Source: Oscillospiraceae bacterium
Lineage (GTDB): Bacteria > Bacillota > Clostridia > Oscillospirales > Oscillospiraceae
Length of the DNA: 64,000 bases
Assembly (NCBI GenBank): GCA_021769865.1
Contig: JAETSB010000006.1
Location: 62,001-126,000, forward strand
Direction: 5' to 3'
The notes below the pieces were generated by a model that made no database searches, was not told the DNA's origin, and saw only the letters and a program-made list of their open reading frames with translations. Below, one piece after another: positions 31,683-38,746 of the stretch (position 1 is its first letter; every line of letters begins with the position of its first letter). Position numbers and translations under genes: made by a program.

Positions 31683-32441
31683 TCACTCCGTATACGCCTG
31701 GACGGCCTGGCGCAGAAATTCCGCGCAGCCGGGGACCTCTCGGTCGTAGTAGGCGGTGAAGCGCGCGTCCGCCGTGTACAGCTCCGCGAGCCCGCGATGG
31801 GCCTGGGGGGTGTAAGCCGTCCAGGTGCAGCACAGCCAGCGGCGGTGAAGCTCCGCGACGCGGCGGCCCTCCGCTCCTGCCGGGTCCTCCCCGGTGCAGA
31901 CGGCGGCGGCCAGGGCGGAGAGAATTTCCGCCTCCAGGGCCTTCCACTGCCCGTGCTCCTCCTTCGTCATGGAGAGGAGCTTCTCGTTGGAGCCCTCCGC
32001 GGCCTCGTCGCCGTATCTCTCCCGGACCTCTTTGCCGTACCGCTCCTCGTTGGCCTCCACGGCCCGGCGCTTGAACGCCTCGAATTTTTCCCTGTCGGAC
32101 ATGGGTGTTCCTCCTTTTGCCTCGTCGATGGTCTTCTCTACCGTCAGGATCAGGGCGTCCAGCCGCCGCCGCCGGGTCTCCAGTTCCGCCAGGTGGCTCT
32201 GCAGCGCCGCCGCGCGGTCGAAGCCCGGCGCATCCAGAATTTTCCGGACAGCCTCCAGCTCCAGCCCCAGTTCCTTGTAAAAAAGAATGGACTGGAGGCG
32301 GTCTACTTCTTCGGGGCCGTAGAGGCGGTAGCCCGCCTCTGTGGTCCGCCGGGGCTTGAGAAGGCCCTTTTGGTCGTACCAGCGCAGGGTCCGGGGCGTG
32401 ACCCCGGCCAGCTCCGCCAGGGCCTTGACGGTGTATTCCAT
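31683..32441 (-). CDS. MerR-family regulator with TipAS ligand-binding domain
   Basis: A 252-residue TipAL-like protein. N-terminal MerR winged helix (YTVKALAELAGVTPRTLRWYDQKGLLKPRR..GYRLYGPEEVDRLQ, about 1-70), a coiled-coil dimer helix (about 75-110), and a C-terminal TipAS-type all-helical domain (about 125-250; YGKEVRERYGDEA, HRRWLCCTWTAY, YTADARFTAYYD). TipAS domains trap thiopeptides and other multi-ring drugs. ATG behind AGGAGGG. Its own promoter has the 19-bp spacer that MerR proteins distort. Confidence 0.93.
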   Translation of the reverse strand: MEYTVKALAELAGVTPRTLRWYDQKGLLKPRRTTEAGYRLYGPEEVDRLQSILFYKELGLELEAVRKILDAPGFDRAAALQSHLAELETRRRRLDALILTVEKTIDEAKGGTPMSDREKFEAFKRRAVEANEERYGKEVRERYGDEAAEGSNEKLLSMTKEEHGQWKALEAEILSALAAAVCTGEDPAGAEGRRVAELHRRWLCCTWTAYTPQAHRGLAELYTADARFTAYYDREVPGCAEFLRQAVQAYTE

Positions 32442-32466
32442 GGCTGTATCCCTCCTGACAAAATGG

Positions 32467-32497
32467 AGTATAAGGGCTGACGTACCGGCAAGGTCAA
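32467..32497 (-). promoter_or_regulatory. MerR-type promoter of the TipAS regulator
   Basis: Minus-strand TTGACC (32492-32497), 19-base spacer, TATACT (32467-32472). The over-long spacer holds a TGAC-N11-GTCA dyad, the classic arrangement for MerR activation, here autoregulatory. Confidence 0.75.
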
Positions 32498-32596
32498 GGG
32501 GTAATCCGCAAATTTCCGAAAATTTTTTTCTTGCCTCTAACAGGGTTTCCCGCTACTATATAAAAGAACCAAATCTCGAATCAAGGAGGGTCCGTT

Positions 32597-33133
32597 ATGG
32601 ACCGTTTTTCCATCCTGGTCGGCGACATCACGAAATCCGACGCGGAAGCCATTGTCAACGCCGCCAACCGCACGCTCTTAGGCGGCAGCGGCGTGGACGG
32701 GGCCATTCACCACTCCGCCGGGCCGGGACTCCTGGCGGAGTGCCGGACCCTGGGGGGCTGCGAGACCGGACAGGCCAAGCTGACCAAGGGCTACCATCTC
32801 CCCGCGAAATACGTCCTCCACACCCCCGGCCCCATCTGGCGGGGCGGGAACGCCGGAGAGGCGGCCCTGCTGGCCTCCTGTTACCGCTCCTGCTTATCTT
32901 TGGCGGAGGAACACGGCATTGAAACGGTGGATTTCCCTTCCATCTCCACCGGGGTCTACGGGTATCCCATGGCCCAGGCGGCCAGCGTCGCGTTAAAGGC
33001 CATCATGGACTTCCTCCGGGACCATGAGCTTCCCCGCCGGGTGCGGATGGTCTGCCACACCGAGGCCGCCGCGGAGGTCTACCGGCAAACCTATAATATG
33101 TGGTACGCCGGGGACAAAGCAGAGAGACTGTAA
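32597..33133 (+). CDS. Macro-domain protein (ADP-ribose/O-acetyl-ADP-ribose hydrolase family)
   Basis: A 178-residue stand-alone macro domain of the YmdB/MacroD type: FSILVGDITKSDAEAIVNAANRTLLGGSGVDGAIHHSAGPGL (ADP-ribose-binding N-A-A-N and G-G-V-D-G-A motifs, residues about 4-45), AKLTKGYHLPAKYVLHTPGP, and the second loop FPSISTGVYGYP. These enzymes remove ADP-ribose from acidic residues or deacetylate O-acetyl-ADP-ribose. ATG follows AAGGAGGG. Single gene ending at a strong terminator. Confidence 0.95.
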   Translation: MDRFSILVGDITKSDAEAIVNAANRTLLGGSGVDGAIHHSAGPGLLAECRTLGGCETGQAKLTKGYHLPAKYVLHTPGPIWRGGNAGEAALLASCYRSCLSLAEEHGIETVDFPSISTGVYGYPMAQAASVALKAIMDFLRDHELPRRVRMVCHTEAAAEVYRQTYNMWYAGDKAERL

Positions 33134-33137
33134 AAGA

Positions 33138-33166
33138 ACGCCGGAAGCGGTCCTTCCGGCGTTTTT
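33138..33166. terminator. Terminator between macro-domain gene and yigZ
   Basis: Ten-bp perfect stem ACGCCGGAAG/CTTCCGGCGT, 5-base loop, T tail on the plus strand and TTCTTTT on the minus strand. Confidence 0.9.
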
Positions 33167-33802
33167 CTATTCCTCTTTCGGGCCCGGTAAGTACTCCTCC
33201 CCCGCCGGGACCATCGTCAGCTTCCCCGCCGACAGCTCCGTCAGACGGGCGGCGAAGGCCGCCGCCCCTTCGGGGGAAAAGGCGGTGTGAAGCGTCACCT
33301 CCGCCCCATAGTCTGCGTCCCGGAGGACGCCGCCCTGGGCGGCGATCTCCAGCTTCAGCCGCTCCAGCAGCGGGTACGGGCAGGGCACGTCCCACAGCGT
33401 CCACAGGCTCACCCAGGCGGTGCCCGCCGCCTCCAGGCCGTCCCGGGCCCCCCGGCCATAGGCCCGGGTCAGGCCCCCGGCTCCCAGCAGCACGCCGCCG
33501 AAGTACCGGGTCACCACACAGCAGACGTTGGTGACCTCCTGGCGCTGGAAGACGTTCAGCATGGGCTGGCCCGCGGTGCCCTGGGGCTCGCCGTCGTCGG
33601 AGTAGCGGACGACGCCGCTGTCCCGGATGAGGTAGCACCAGCAGTGGTGCCGGGCGTCATAGTGCCGCTTGCGGACCTCCTCGAGCTTTGCCCGGGCCTC
33701 CGCCTCGGATTCTACCCGCCAGAGGTTTGTGATGAAGCGGGAGCGTTTTTCGGTGAACTCGGTCTCTGCGTCCGCGAAGGGGACGCGGTAGCCGTCAGTC
33801 AT
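33167..33802 (-). CDS. YigZ/IMPACT-family protein
   Basis: A 211-residue protein with an N-terminal Impact domain (FTEKRSRFITNLWRVESEAEARAKLEEVRKRHYDARHHCWCYL, SDDGEPQGTAGQPMLNVF, CCVVTRYFGGVLLGAGGLTRAYG, about 12-120) and a C-terminal DUF1949 domain. Family function is unsettled; links to translation control exist for the eukaryotic homologue. ATG at 33802 follows AGAGGAGGACGG and overlaps the end of the XRE gene by 8 bases, so it is cotranscribed with that regulator. Confidence 0.92.
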   Translation of the reverse strand: MTDGYRVPFADAETEFTEKRSRFITNLWRVESEAEARAKLEEVRKRHYDARHHCWCYLIRDSGVVRYSDDGEPQGTAGQPMLNVFQRQEVTNVCCVVTRYFGGVLLGAGGLTRAYGRGARDGLEAAGTAWVSLWTLWDVPCPYPLLERLKLEIAAQGGVLRDADYGAEVTLHTAFSPEGAAAFAARLTELSAGKLTMVPAGEEYLPGPKEE

Positions 33803-34043
33803 GGCCGTCCTCCTGTTCGGAAGAGGGCGGCAGCATATCCCGGATATCGGTCCGGCCCAGCAGGTAATCCGCGTTGACCTGGAAATGGTCCGCCAGGGCG
33901 ATGATGTTTTGAAAACTGGGCAGATTGGCCCCTGACTCAAATTTCTGATAATGGCGGTCTACCAGCCCCAGGGCCGCTGCCACCTGCACCTGCGTTTCAC
34001 CGCAATCTTTTCGGAGTGCACGCAATCTTTCTTGAAAAAGCAT
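33795..34043 (-). CDS. XRE-family regulator, module 1
   Basis: An 82-residue helix-turn-helix protein: FQERLRALRKDCGETQVQVAAALGLVDRHYQKFESGANLPSFQNIIALADHFQVNADYLLGRTD, a full Cro/C1 domain plus a short C-terminus. ATG behind AAGGGGGG. It diverges from a 72-residue protein across a promoter with a perfect palindrome at 34073-34095, presumably its operator. The downstream yigZ overlaps it, so the repressor may also set yigZ level. Confidence 0.9.
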   Translation of the reverse strand: MLFQERLRALRKDCGETQVQVAAALGLVDRHYQKFESGANLPSFQNIIALADHFQVNADYLLGRTDIRDMLPPSSEQEDGHD

Positions 34044-34053
34044 AACTCCCCCC

Positions 34054-34082
34054 TTGACACGCCAAAGACACTGTGCTATACT
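34054..34082 (+). promoter_or_regulatory. Promoter of the module 1 small protein
   Basis: TTGACA (34054-34059), 17-base spacer, TATACT (34077-34082): near-consensus, consistent with strong, repressed expression. Confidence 0.88.
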
Positions 34083-34095
34083 ATCCTTATAGCAC
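34073..34095. promoter_or_regulatory. Palindromic operator, module 1
   Basis: GTGCTATA-N7-TATAGCAC, perfect 8-bp arms covering the -10 and start of the small-protein promoter. Confidence 0.7.
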
Positions 34096-34124
34096 GCCAA
34101 TTCTTATGTTGAAAGGTGGTTCTG

Positions 34125-34343
34125 ATGTCTGATTTTATGCTCTGGCTCTACGCCAACTACATCAAGCCCCAACTGGGAACCCTCACGCGGGAAAGCGACT
34201 ACGCCCTCCGTCTGGAGCTGCTGCAAAGCCAGCTGGCCGACGGCGGCCTGGAGGACCTGGACAAGGCCCTGGAGTTCACCGCCATCCAGGCGTTTCTTCT
34301 GGGTCTGCGCACCGGGGAGGGGCTGGCCCTCAGCCGTCCGTGA
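34125..34343 (+). CDS. Small hypothetical protein divergent from XRE regulator (module 1)
   Basis: A 72-residue, mainly helical, soluble protein of unknown function: FMLWLYANYIKPQLG opening, an amphipathic middle (LRLELLQSQLADGGLEDLDKALEF) and an end AFLLGLRTGEGLAL that resembles the end of the module 3 small protein (AFYKGVRFGAQLMAEL). RBS AAAGGTGG. It is driven by a near-perfect promoter under an XRE-bound palindrome. Its 3' end overlaps the convergent hflX by 14 bases. Confidence 0.8.
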   Translation: MSDFMLWLYANYIKPQLGTLTRESDYALRLELLQSQLADGGLEDLDKALEFTAIQAFLLGLRTGEGLALSRP

Positions 34344-35601
34344 ACTCCGCCACCCTCCCCAGGGTCCGGGGGGCGCACACTGCCGTCACGTCGATGGTCT
34401 CGCCGTACTCCACCTTCTCCACCTTGGCCTCCTTATAGAGAAGGTCCAAAAGGCCCCCCTGGTCATAGGGCAAATGGACGGTGACCCGCCGGGTCCCCTT
34501 ATCCAGCCGCCGGGCGATCATCTTCAGCAGCTTGTCCACTCCCTGGCCGCTCCTGGCGGAAATGGCGCAGATGTCCTCCCCGTGGGGCATGATCTCCCCC
34601 GGGGGCAGGCAGTCGCACTTATTGAACACGTCGATGCGGGGCAGCTCCCCCGCCCCCAGCTCCAGAATCAGGTCCTCCACCACCCGGGCCTGTCCCTGCC
34701 AGTCCGGGCTTGACACGTCGATGACGTGGAGCAGCAGGTCCGCGTACTCCAGCTCCTCCAGCGTCGCCTTGAACGCCTCCACCAGTTGGTGAGGGAGCTT
34801 GCGGATAAAGCCCACGGTGTCGCTGAGGACCACGTCCGTCGTGTCGCTGACGTGGAGCAGGCGGCTGGTGGTATCCAGGGTGTCGAAGAGCCGGTTGTTG
34901 GCGGGAATGCCCGCGCCGGTGAGCTGGTTCAAGAGGGTGGACTTCCCGGCGTTGGTGTAGCCCACCAGGGCCACTACGGGAACCTCGTTCTTCCGCCGCT
35001 GGCGGCGCTGGGTGTTCCGGACCCGGCGCACGTCCTCCAGGTCTTCTCGGAGCTTGTCGATCTTCCGGTGGATGTGCCGCCGGTCCGTCTCCAGCTGGGT
35101 CTCGCCGGGGCCCTTGGAGCCGATGGGCCCGCTGCCGCTGGTGCCCGCCTGGCGCTCCAGGTGGGTCCACATGCCCGTGAGGCGGGGCAGCAGGTATTGG
35201 TACTGGGCCAGCTCCACCTGGAGCCGCCCCTCCCGGGTCCGGGCCCGCTGGGCGAAGATGTCCAGGATCAGCCCGCAGCGGTCCAGGACCTGGACCCCCA
35301 GCAGCTCCGTCAGTACGCGAAGCTGGGAGGGGGACAGGTCGTTGTCGAAGATGACCATGGTGGCCTCGGTGTTCTCGCAGTAGAGCTTCACCTCGGCGCA
35401 TTTGCCCTCGCCGATGAAGGTCCTGGGGTCCGGAGAGTTTCGGTTCTGGAGGACGATGCCCACGGTCTCGCCCCCGGCGGTCTCCACCAGGGCGGAGAGT
35501 TCATCCAACGTGCCCTCATCGGCGTTCTGGTCCTGTTTCAGCACCGGGGAGTTCAGACCCACTAATACTACCTTGTCTCGAATCTTGTCTGTCTCTCGCA
35601 T
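34330..35601 (-). CDS. hflX: Ribosome-associated GTPase HflX
   Basis: A 423-residue HflX. N-terminal domain with LVETAGGETVGIVLQ..DPRTFIGEGK, a Gly-rich linker GSGPIGSKGPGETQLETDRR (about 155-175) and the G domain (about 205-360): VGYTNAGKSTLLNQL (G1), DTVGFIRKLP (G3), VFNKCD (G4). HflX splits stalled or heat-damaged ribosomes and 50S subunits. Start ATG at 35601 behind AGAGGTAC; upstream a flavin reductase-like gene ends 21 bases earlier, on the same strand. Confidence 0.95.
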   Translation of the reverse strand: MRETDKIRDKVVLVGLNSPVLKQDQNADEGTLDELSALVETAGGETVGIVLQNRNSPDPRTFIGEGKCAEVKLYCENTEATMVIFDNDLSPSQLRVLTELLGVQVLDRCGLILDIFAQRARTREGRLQVELAQYQYLLPRLTGMWTHLERQAGTSGSGPIGSKGPGETQLETDRRHIHRKIDKLREDLEDVRRVRNTQRRQRRKNEVPVVALVGYTNAGKSTLLNQLTGAGIPANNRLFDTLDTTSRLLHVSDTTDVVLSDTVGFIRKLPHQLVEAFKATLEELEYADLLLHVIDVSSPDWQGQARVVEDLILELGAGELPRIDVFNKCDCLPPGEIMPHGEDICAISARSGQGVDKLLKMIARRLDKGTRRVTVHLPYDQGGLLDLLYKEAKVEKVEYGETIDVTAVCAPRTLGRVAEFTDG

Positions 35602-35622
35602 AGTACCTCTTACGTTTTTCGA

Positions 35623-36141
35623 TTACTTGGCGGAGTACGCCTCCACGATCTCGCCGGTATAGGCCCGGTGCCAGCCGCCCTTGGCGCCGTAACTGGGGAG
35701 GACCTTCTCCTCTCCGGCGGGGAGCACGCAGGCGGGGGTCAAGTCCTGGGCGTAGAGCTTTTTGCACACCAGCACCAGCTCCGCCTCCTCGAAGAAGGGG
35801 GCGCCGCCCGCGCCGGTGCGAACCGTCAGGCCGCACTCCTTGATTTTATCCATGTCCCGGCCGCTCTTCGTGCCGCAGAGGGACATGGCGTCTTTCCGGT
35901 CCTTCGGGAGGACGGAGACGGTGAAATACTCCTGTTCCTCCATGAACTGATAGGTATACCGCTCGGGCCGCACGTAGACCGTGCAGGCTTGCAGGTTCCA
36001 CAGCCGTCCCGCCTGGCACCAGCCGATGGTCATGGTGTTGCAGCGGTCCGCCGTCCCGGCGGTGAGGAGGGCGTTTTCCGCCCCCAGGGCCGGGAGAAGC
36101 TCCAGGGCGGCGGCTTTGGGATCGATGGGATGCAGGCGCAT
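35623..36141 (-). CDS. Flavin reductase-like (FMN-binding split barrel) protein
   Basis: A 172-residue protein of the flavin-reductase-like domain group (DUF447-like short form): LLTAGTADRCNTMTIGWCQAGRLWN..CTVYVRPERYTYQFMEEQEYFTVSVLPKDRKDAMSLCGTKSGRDMDKIKECGL. The T-x-G-W-G-x-W/x region and SGRD block bind FMN. Natural substrate unknown. ATG at 36141 follows AGAAAGGAG; longer in-frame reading would enter the CAT-like gene region without a site. Confidence 0.88.
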   Translation of the reverse strand: MRLHPIDPKAAALELLPALGAENALLTAGTADRCNTMTIGWCQAGRLWNLQACTVYVRPERYTYQFMEEQEYFTVSVLPKDRKDAMSLCGTKSGRDMDKIKECGLTVRTGAGGAPFFEEAELVLVCKKLYAQDLTPACVLPAGEEKVLPSYGAKGGWHRAYTGEIVEAYSAK

Positions 36142-36221
36142 GGCAGAGGACTCCTTTCTAAAATTCACTGGTTCCAGTATATGCGTTTTCTGGAAAAACG
36201 CAACCGAAAATTTCGGACCGG

Positions 36222-36842
36222 TCAGGGGTTCAGGGTCCGAATCTCCTCCTGGAGATCCTCCAGGAAGCGGGCGGCGTGGCCGCCGTCCATCTGGGTGTGG
36301 TGAAACTGGAAGGAGACGGGCAGGACCGCCCGCCACAGCTTCTTTCGATATTTCCCCCAGACGAGGAAGGGGTTGTTGTAGAATCCGGCGTAGATGTTCA
36401 CCGCCCCGTCGATCTCGGTCTGGGGCAGGGCGGAGGCGCCGATCACCATATAATCGCCGTTCAGATCATAGGGGGCCCCCGTCTCCCGAACCCGGGCGGT
36501 CAGGGTCTGGTAGTCCTGCTGGAACCGGGTCAGGTCCTGGGAAAACGGCACGTCGCAGGTGGCGATGCCGCCGTCCGCCAGCGCCACGACGGTGTTGACG
36601 GCAAGGTTTCCGTACCGGACCAGCTTATCCCCCACTGGGAGGGTGTAAAACTCCTCTGTCCGAGAGGCCGCTTTGCCGATGCACCAGCACAAAAGCATGT
36701 TGAATTTCAGGCCCCGGCGGCTCAGCCGCACCAGCCGGGTGACGTCCAGGGTTTTCACCAGCGTCACCATGGGCATAGGGGCCTTCATCCACAGCTCGAA
36801 GGCCGCGGCGCGGCTAGTCTTCTTCGGGTCCAGCTCTTCCAT
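36222..36842 (-). CDS. Chloramphenicol acetyltransferase-like protein (CAT fold)
   Basis: A 206-residue type A CAT-family protein, a little shorter than true CATs (about 215-220). The catalytic motif is present as FQFHHTQMDGGHAARFL (H-H-x3-D-G) near the C-terminus; GLKFNMLLCWCIGKA and FYTLPVGDKLVRYGNLAVN are other family features. Key residues for chloramphenicol binding cannot be verified by eye, so resistance is possible but not claimed; many clostridial genomes carry such proteins of unknown acceptor. ATG behind AAAAAGGAGG. Confidence 0.85.
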   Translation of the reverse strand: MEELDPKKTSRAAAFELWMKAPMPMVTLVKTLDVTRLVRLSRRGLKFNMLLCWCIGKAASRTEEFYTLPVGDKLVRYGNLAVNTVVALADGGIATCDVPFSQDLTRFQQDYQTLTARVRETGAPYDLNGDYMVIGASALPQTEIDGAVNIYAGFYNNPFLVWGKYRKKLWRAVLPVSFQFHHTQMDGGHAARFLEDLQEEIRTLNP

Positions 36843-36865
36843 GGGAACCTCCTTTTTCCGAAAAA

Positions 36866-36895
36866 AAGAGCGCGCCGCAGCTACGGCGCGCTCTT
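36866..36895 (-). terminator. Terminator after rpmE
   Basis: AGAGCGCGCCG/CGGCGCGCTCT stem, 6-base loop, followed on the minus strand by seven T residues. Confidence 0.93.
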
Positions 36896-36916
36896 TTGGT
36901 AGTGATCGTGTCGGAC

Positions 36917-37120
36917 TCACTTGTCCAGGCCGAACCTCTTGTTGAACTTCGCGACCCGGCCGCCGGTGTCCACCAGCTTCTGCTTGCCGGTGAAGAAGGG
37001 GTGACACTTAGAGCAGACTTCCACCTTGATATCCTTCTTGGTAGAACCTGTCTCAATCACATTACCGCAGGCGCATGTAATCGTAGTCTGCTGATAATTG
37101 GGATGGATTCCTTCCTTCAT
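36917..37120 (-). CDS. rpmE: Ribosomal protein L31 (bL31)
   Basis: A 67-residue bL31 of the zinc-binding (C+) type: [20 protein letters not shown], a second CxxC pair in [32 protein letters not shown]. Four Cys hold zinc, so it is not the zinc-starvation C- paralogue. Start ATG at 37120 with AAAGGGG 12 bases upstream; a GTG four codons earlier overlaps that site. Own promoter and terminator. Confidence 0.97.
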   Translation of the reverse strand: MKEGIHPNYQQTTITCACGNVIETGSTKKDIKVEVCSKCHPFFTGKQKLVDTGGRVAKFNKRFGLDK

Positions 37121-37184
37121 TGCTCTGTTCACCCCTTTCTAAAACGAATTCCGCTCCGCAGCTTTCACCGCAACAGCATTTGTC

Positions 37185-37213
37185 AGTATAGCACGGCGGT
37201 TTTTAAAATGCAA
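37185..37213 (-). promoter_or_regulatory. rpmE promoter
   Basis: Minus-strand TTGCAT (37208-37213), 17-base spacer, TATACT (37185-37190). Confidence 0.8.
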
Positions 37214-37255
37214 GTCTTTTCTTCAATTTGAGAATGTTTATTTTTCAAGTTTCTC

Positions 37256-37284
37256 TTGCGTCTCCGGCGGGGGCGTGGTATAAT
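37256..37284 (+). promoter_or_regulatory. Promoter of a short orphan transcript
   Basis: TTGCGT (37256-37261), 17-base spacer, TATAAT (37279-37284). The only element downstream on this strand before the convergent small gene is an intrinsic terminator. Confidence 0.75.
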
Positions 37285-37290
37285 AAAGTT

Positions 37291-37370
37291 GACCGAAGAC
37301 AAGAGCATCCATGTTTTCCACGCAAAAGCGGACCCCCGGAGAGATCCTACCTCTCCGGGGGTCCCTTTTG
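37291..37370 (+). ncRNA. Candidate small RNA of about 80 nt
   Basis: Bounded by the promoter 37256-37284 and a strong terminator (14-bp stem GGACCCCCGGAGAG and complement, 7-base loop, CTTTTG). The 5' half (about 37291-37329) is largely unpaired and purine-rich. There is no ribosome binding site plus ORF that ends before the terminator. The hairpin could also stop transcription of the convergent gene at 37421, but the consensus promoter argues for a real transcript. Confidence 0.5.
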
Positions 37371-37420
37371 CTCAGCTGCCCCTGTGTCGGCGGTCGAACA
37401 GCTGAATTCCTTCGCCGTCC

Positions 37421-37597
37421 TTACTCCAGCGGCGCGTCCGGCAGGATGTCCGTCTCCATGTGGACGGCCTCCGCCTCTTCCGACGCGCGGAGCAGAATCT
37501 GGATGGCGGACACGATCCGCCCGCACTGCAATTCCCTCAGGGCATCCGTTATGGCGGAGAACAGCATAAAGTATAATTCTTTATAGGACAAAGCCAT
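37421..37597 (-). CDS. Small hypothetical protein divergent from XRE regulator (module 2)
   Basis: A 58-residue helical protein: SYKELYFMLFSAITDALRELQCGRIVSAIQILLRASEEAEAVHMETD. The pattern Y-x2-LF-x-AITDAL-x-L...A-x2-LL-x-A resembles short clostridial proteins often found beside XRE regulators, function unknown. The promoter's -10 is only about 13 bases from the ATG, so the leader is very short, with GAGAGG just before the start codon. Its promoter is enclosed by two copies of a palindrome. Confidence 0.72.
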   Translation of the reverse strand: MALSYKELYFMLFSAITDALRELQCGRIVSAIQILLRASEEAEAVHMETDILPDAPLE

Positions 37598-37609
37598 CAC
37601 CTCTCTCAT

Positions 37610-37638
37610 ATTATAGAACAAAATGTTCAAAATGTAAA
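37610..37638 (-). promoter_or_regulatory. Promoter of the module 2 small protein
   Basis: Minus-strand TTTACA (37633-37638), 17-base spacer, TATAAT (37610-37615). Confidence 0.85.
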
Positions 37639-37653
37639 TAGAATATTTTGTTC
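37616..37653. promoter_or_regulatory. Paired palindromic operators, module 2
   Basis: GAACAAAATGTTC (37616-37628) fills most of the spacer of the small-gene promoter; GAATATTTTGTTC (37641-37653) lies just upstream of its -35. Each is a 5-3-5 palindrome (GAACA-N3-TGTTC, one mismatch in the second), with centres 25 bp apart. Confidence 0.7.
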
Positions 37654-37681
37654 TTTCGTATGCTTAACTCAGGTGATGCCG

Positions 37682-37903
37682 ATGTACCGAAGAATTCGCG
37701 ATCTTCGAGAGGACCGCGATTTAACGCAGGAAAAACTGGGAGAGGCAGTAGGCGTCTCCCAGCGGACCTATGCCTACTATGAAAGCGGCCAGCGGATGCT
37801 GACGCCTCAGGTTCTCTGCGCGCTGGCAAAATTCCATAACACCAGCGTGGACTATCTTCTGGAGCTGACCGACGACCCCAGGCCCTACCCCCGAAAACGC
37901 TGA
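37682..37903 (+). CDS. XRE-family regulator, module 2
   Basis: A 73-residue Cro/C1-type protein: YRRIRDLREDRDLTQEKLGEAVGVSQRTYAYYESGQRMLTPQVLCALAKFHNTSVDYLLELTDDP. The recognition helix is about SQRTYAYYESG. Start chosen as the third possible ATG (37682), 8 bases after AGG. It diverges from the 58-residue protein over the paired palindromes, its likely binding sites, and ends in a terminator. Confidence 0.92.
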   Translation: MYRRIRDLREDRDLTQEKLGEAVGVSQRTYAYYESGQRMLTPQVLCALAKFHNTSVDYLLELTDDPRPYPRKR

Positions 37904-37930
37904 GCGGCCCGCGAAAGCGGGCCGCTTATT
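37903..37930. terminator. Terminator between module 2 regulator and znu-type genes
   Basis: Ten-bp stem AGCGGCCCGC/GCGGGCCGCT with GAAA loop, then TATTTCG. Confidence 0.75.
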
Positions 37931-37933
37931 TCG

Positions 37934-38746
37934 TTACCGCCGCCGGACCGCCGAGACGGCGCACGCCGCCAGAAACAGCGCCAGATTCGCCGCCACCACC
38001 GTGGCCCCCACCGGCGTGGACCAGGCGAAGGACACGGTGAGCCCCGCGCAGAAGCACGCCACCGACGTGACGGCGGCGCAGAGGGTCACCCCCCGGAAGC
38101 CCCGGAACAGCCGCATGGCCGTCAGCGCCGGGAAAATCACCAGGGAGGAGATCAGCATGGCCCCCATCATCCGCATCCCCAGGACGATGGTCAGGGCCGT
38201 CAGGATGGCAAGCAGGGCGTTGTACCGCTCCACCTTCAGCCCCGTGGCCCGGGAGAAGCTCTCGTCAAAGGTCACGGCGAAGATCCGATGGTAGAACAGG
38301 AGGAACAGCGCCAGCACCGCAGCGCAGAGGAGCACCGACAGCGCCACGTCCGCAGGACTCATGGCCAGGACGCTGCCGAACATGTAGTTGTCCACGTCCG
38401 TGGTCATGCCGGAGGTCTTGGAGATCACCAGCACCCCCAGGGCCAGGGCGGAGGCGCTGACCACGGCGATGGCGGCGTCGCTGTTCCACCGGGGGCTGTC
38501 CGCCACCCGGAGGAGGAGGAAGGCCGCCGCCACCACCACGGGAATGGAGAAATACAGCGGCGTGAACCCCAGGGCCACCGCCACCGCCAGGGCCCCGAAG
38601 GACACATGGCTGAGGCCGTCGCCGATCATGGAGTACCGCTTCAGCACCAGGGGCACCCCCAGCAGGGCGGCGCACAGGCTCACCAGCACTCCGGCGATGA
38701 GGGCCCGCTGAATGAAGGGGAAAGAGAACATTTCGATCAGGCTCAT
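37934..38746 (-). CDS. Metal (zinc/manganese) ABC transporter permease, ZnuB family
   Basis: A 270-residue ABC-3 permease with about eight helices. FIQRALIAGVLVSLCAALLGVPLVLKRYSMIGDGLSHVSFGALAVA is the canonical N-terminus, and ALTIVLGMRMMGAMLISSLVIFPALTA the conserved helix pair near residue 200. Metal is probably zinc or manganese. Its start overlaps the ATPase stop by 4 bases. No substrate-binding protein is encoded with it. Confidence 0.93.
   Translation of the reverse strand: MSLIEMFSFPFIQRALIAGVLVSLCAALLGVPLVLKRYSMIGDGLSHVSFGALAVAVALGFTPLYFSIPVVVAAAFLLLRVADSPRWNSDAAIAVVSASALALGVLVISKTSGMTTDVDNYMFGSVLAMSPADVALSVLLCAAVLALFLLFYHRIFAVTFDESFSRATGLKVERYNALLAILTALTIVLGMRMMGAMLISSLVIFPALTAMRLFRGFRGVTLCAAVTSVACFCAGLTVSFAWSTPVGATVVAANLALFLAACAVSAVRRR

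Noticed and set aside
37311-37586. Plus-strand frames of 91-113 codons between rpmE and module 2
   Set aside because: They run through the terminator hairpin at 37330-37364 and overlap the 58-residue gene in antisense; no ribosome binding site.
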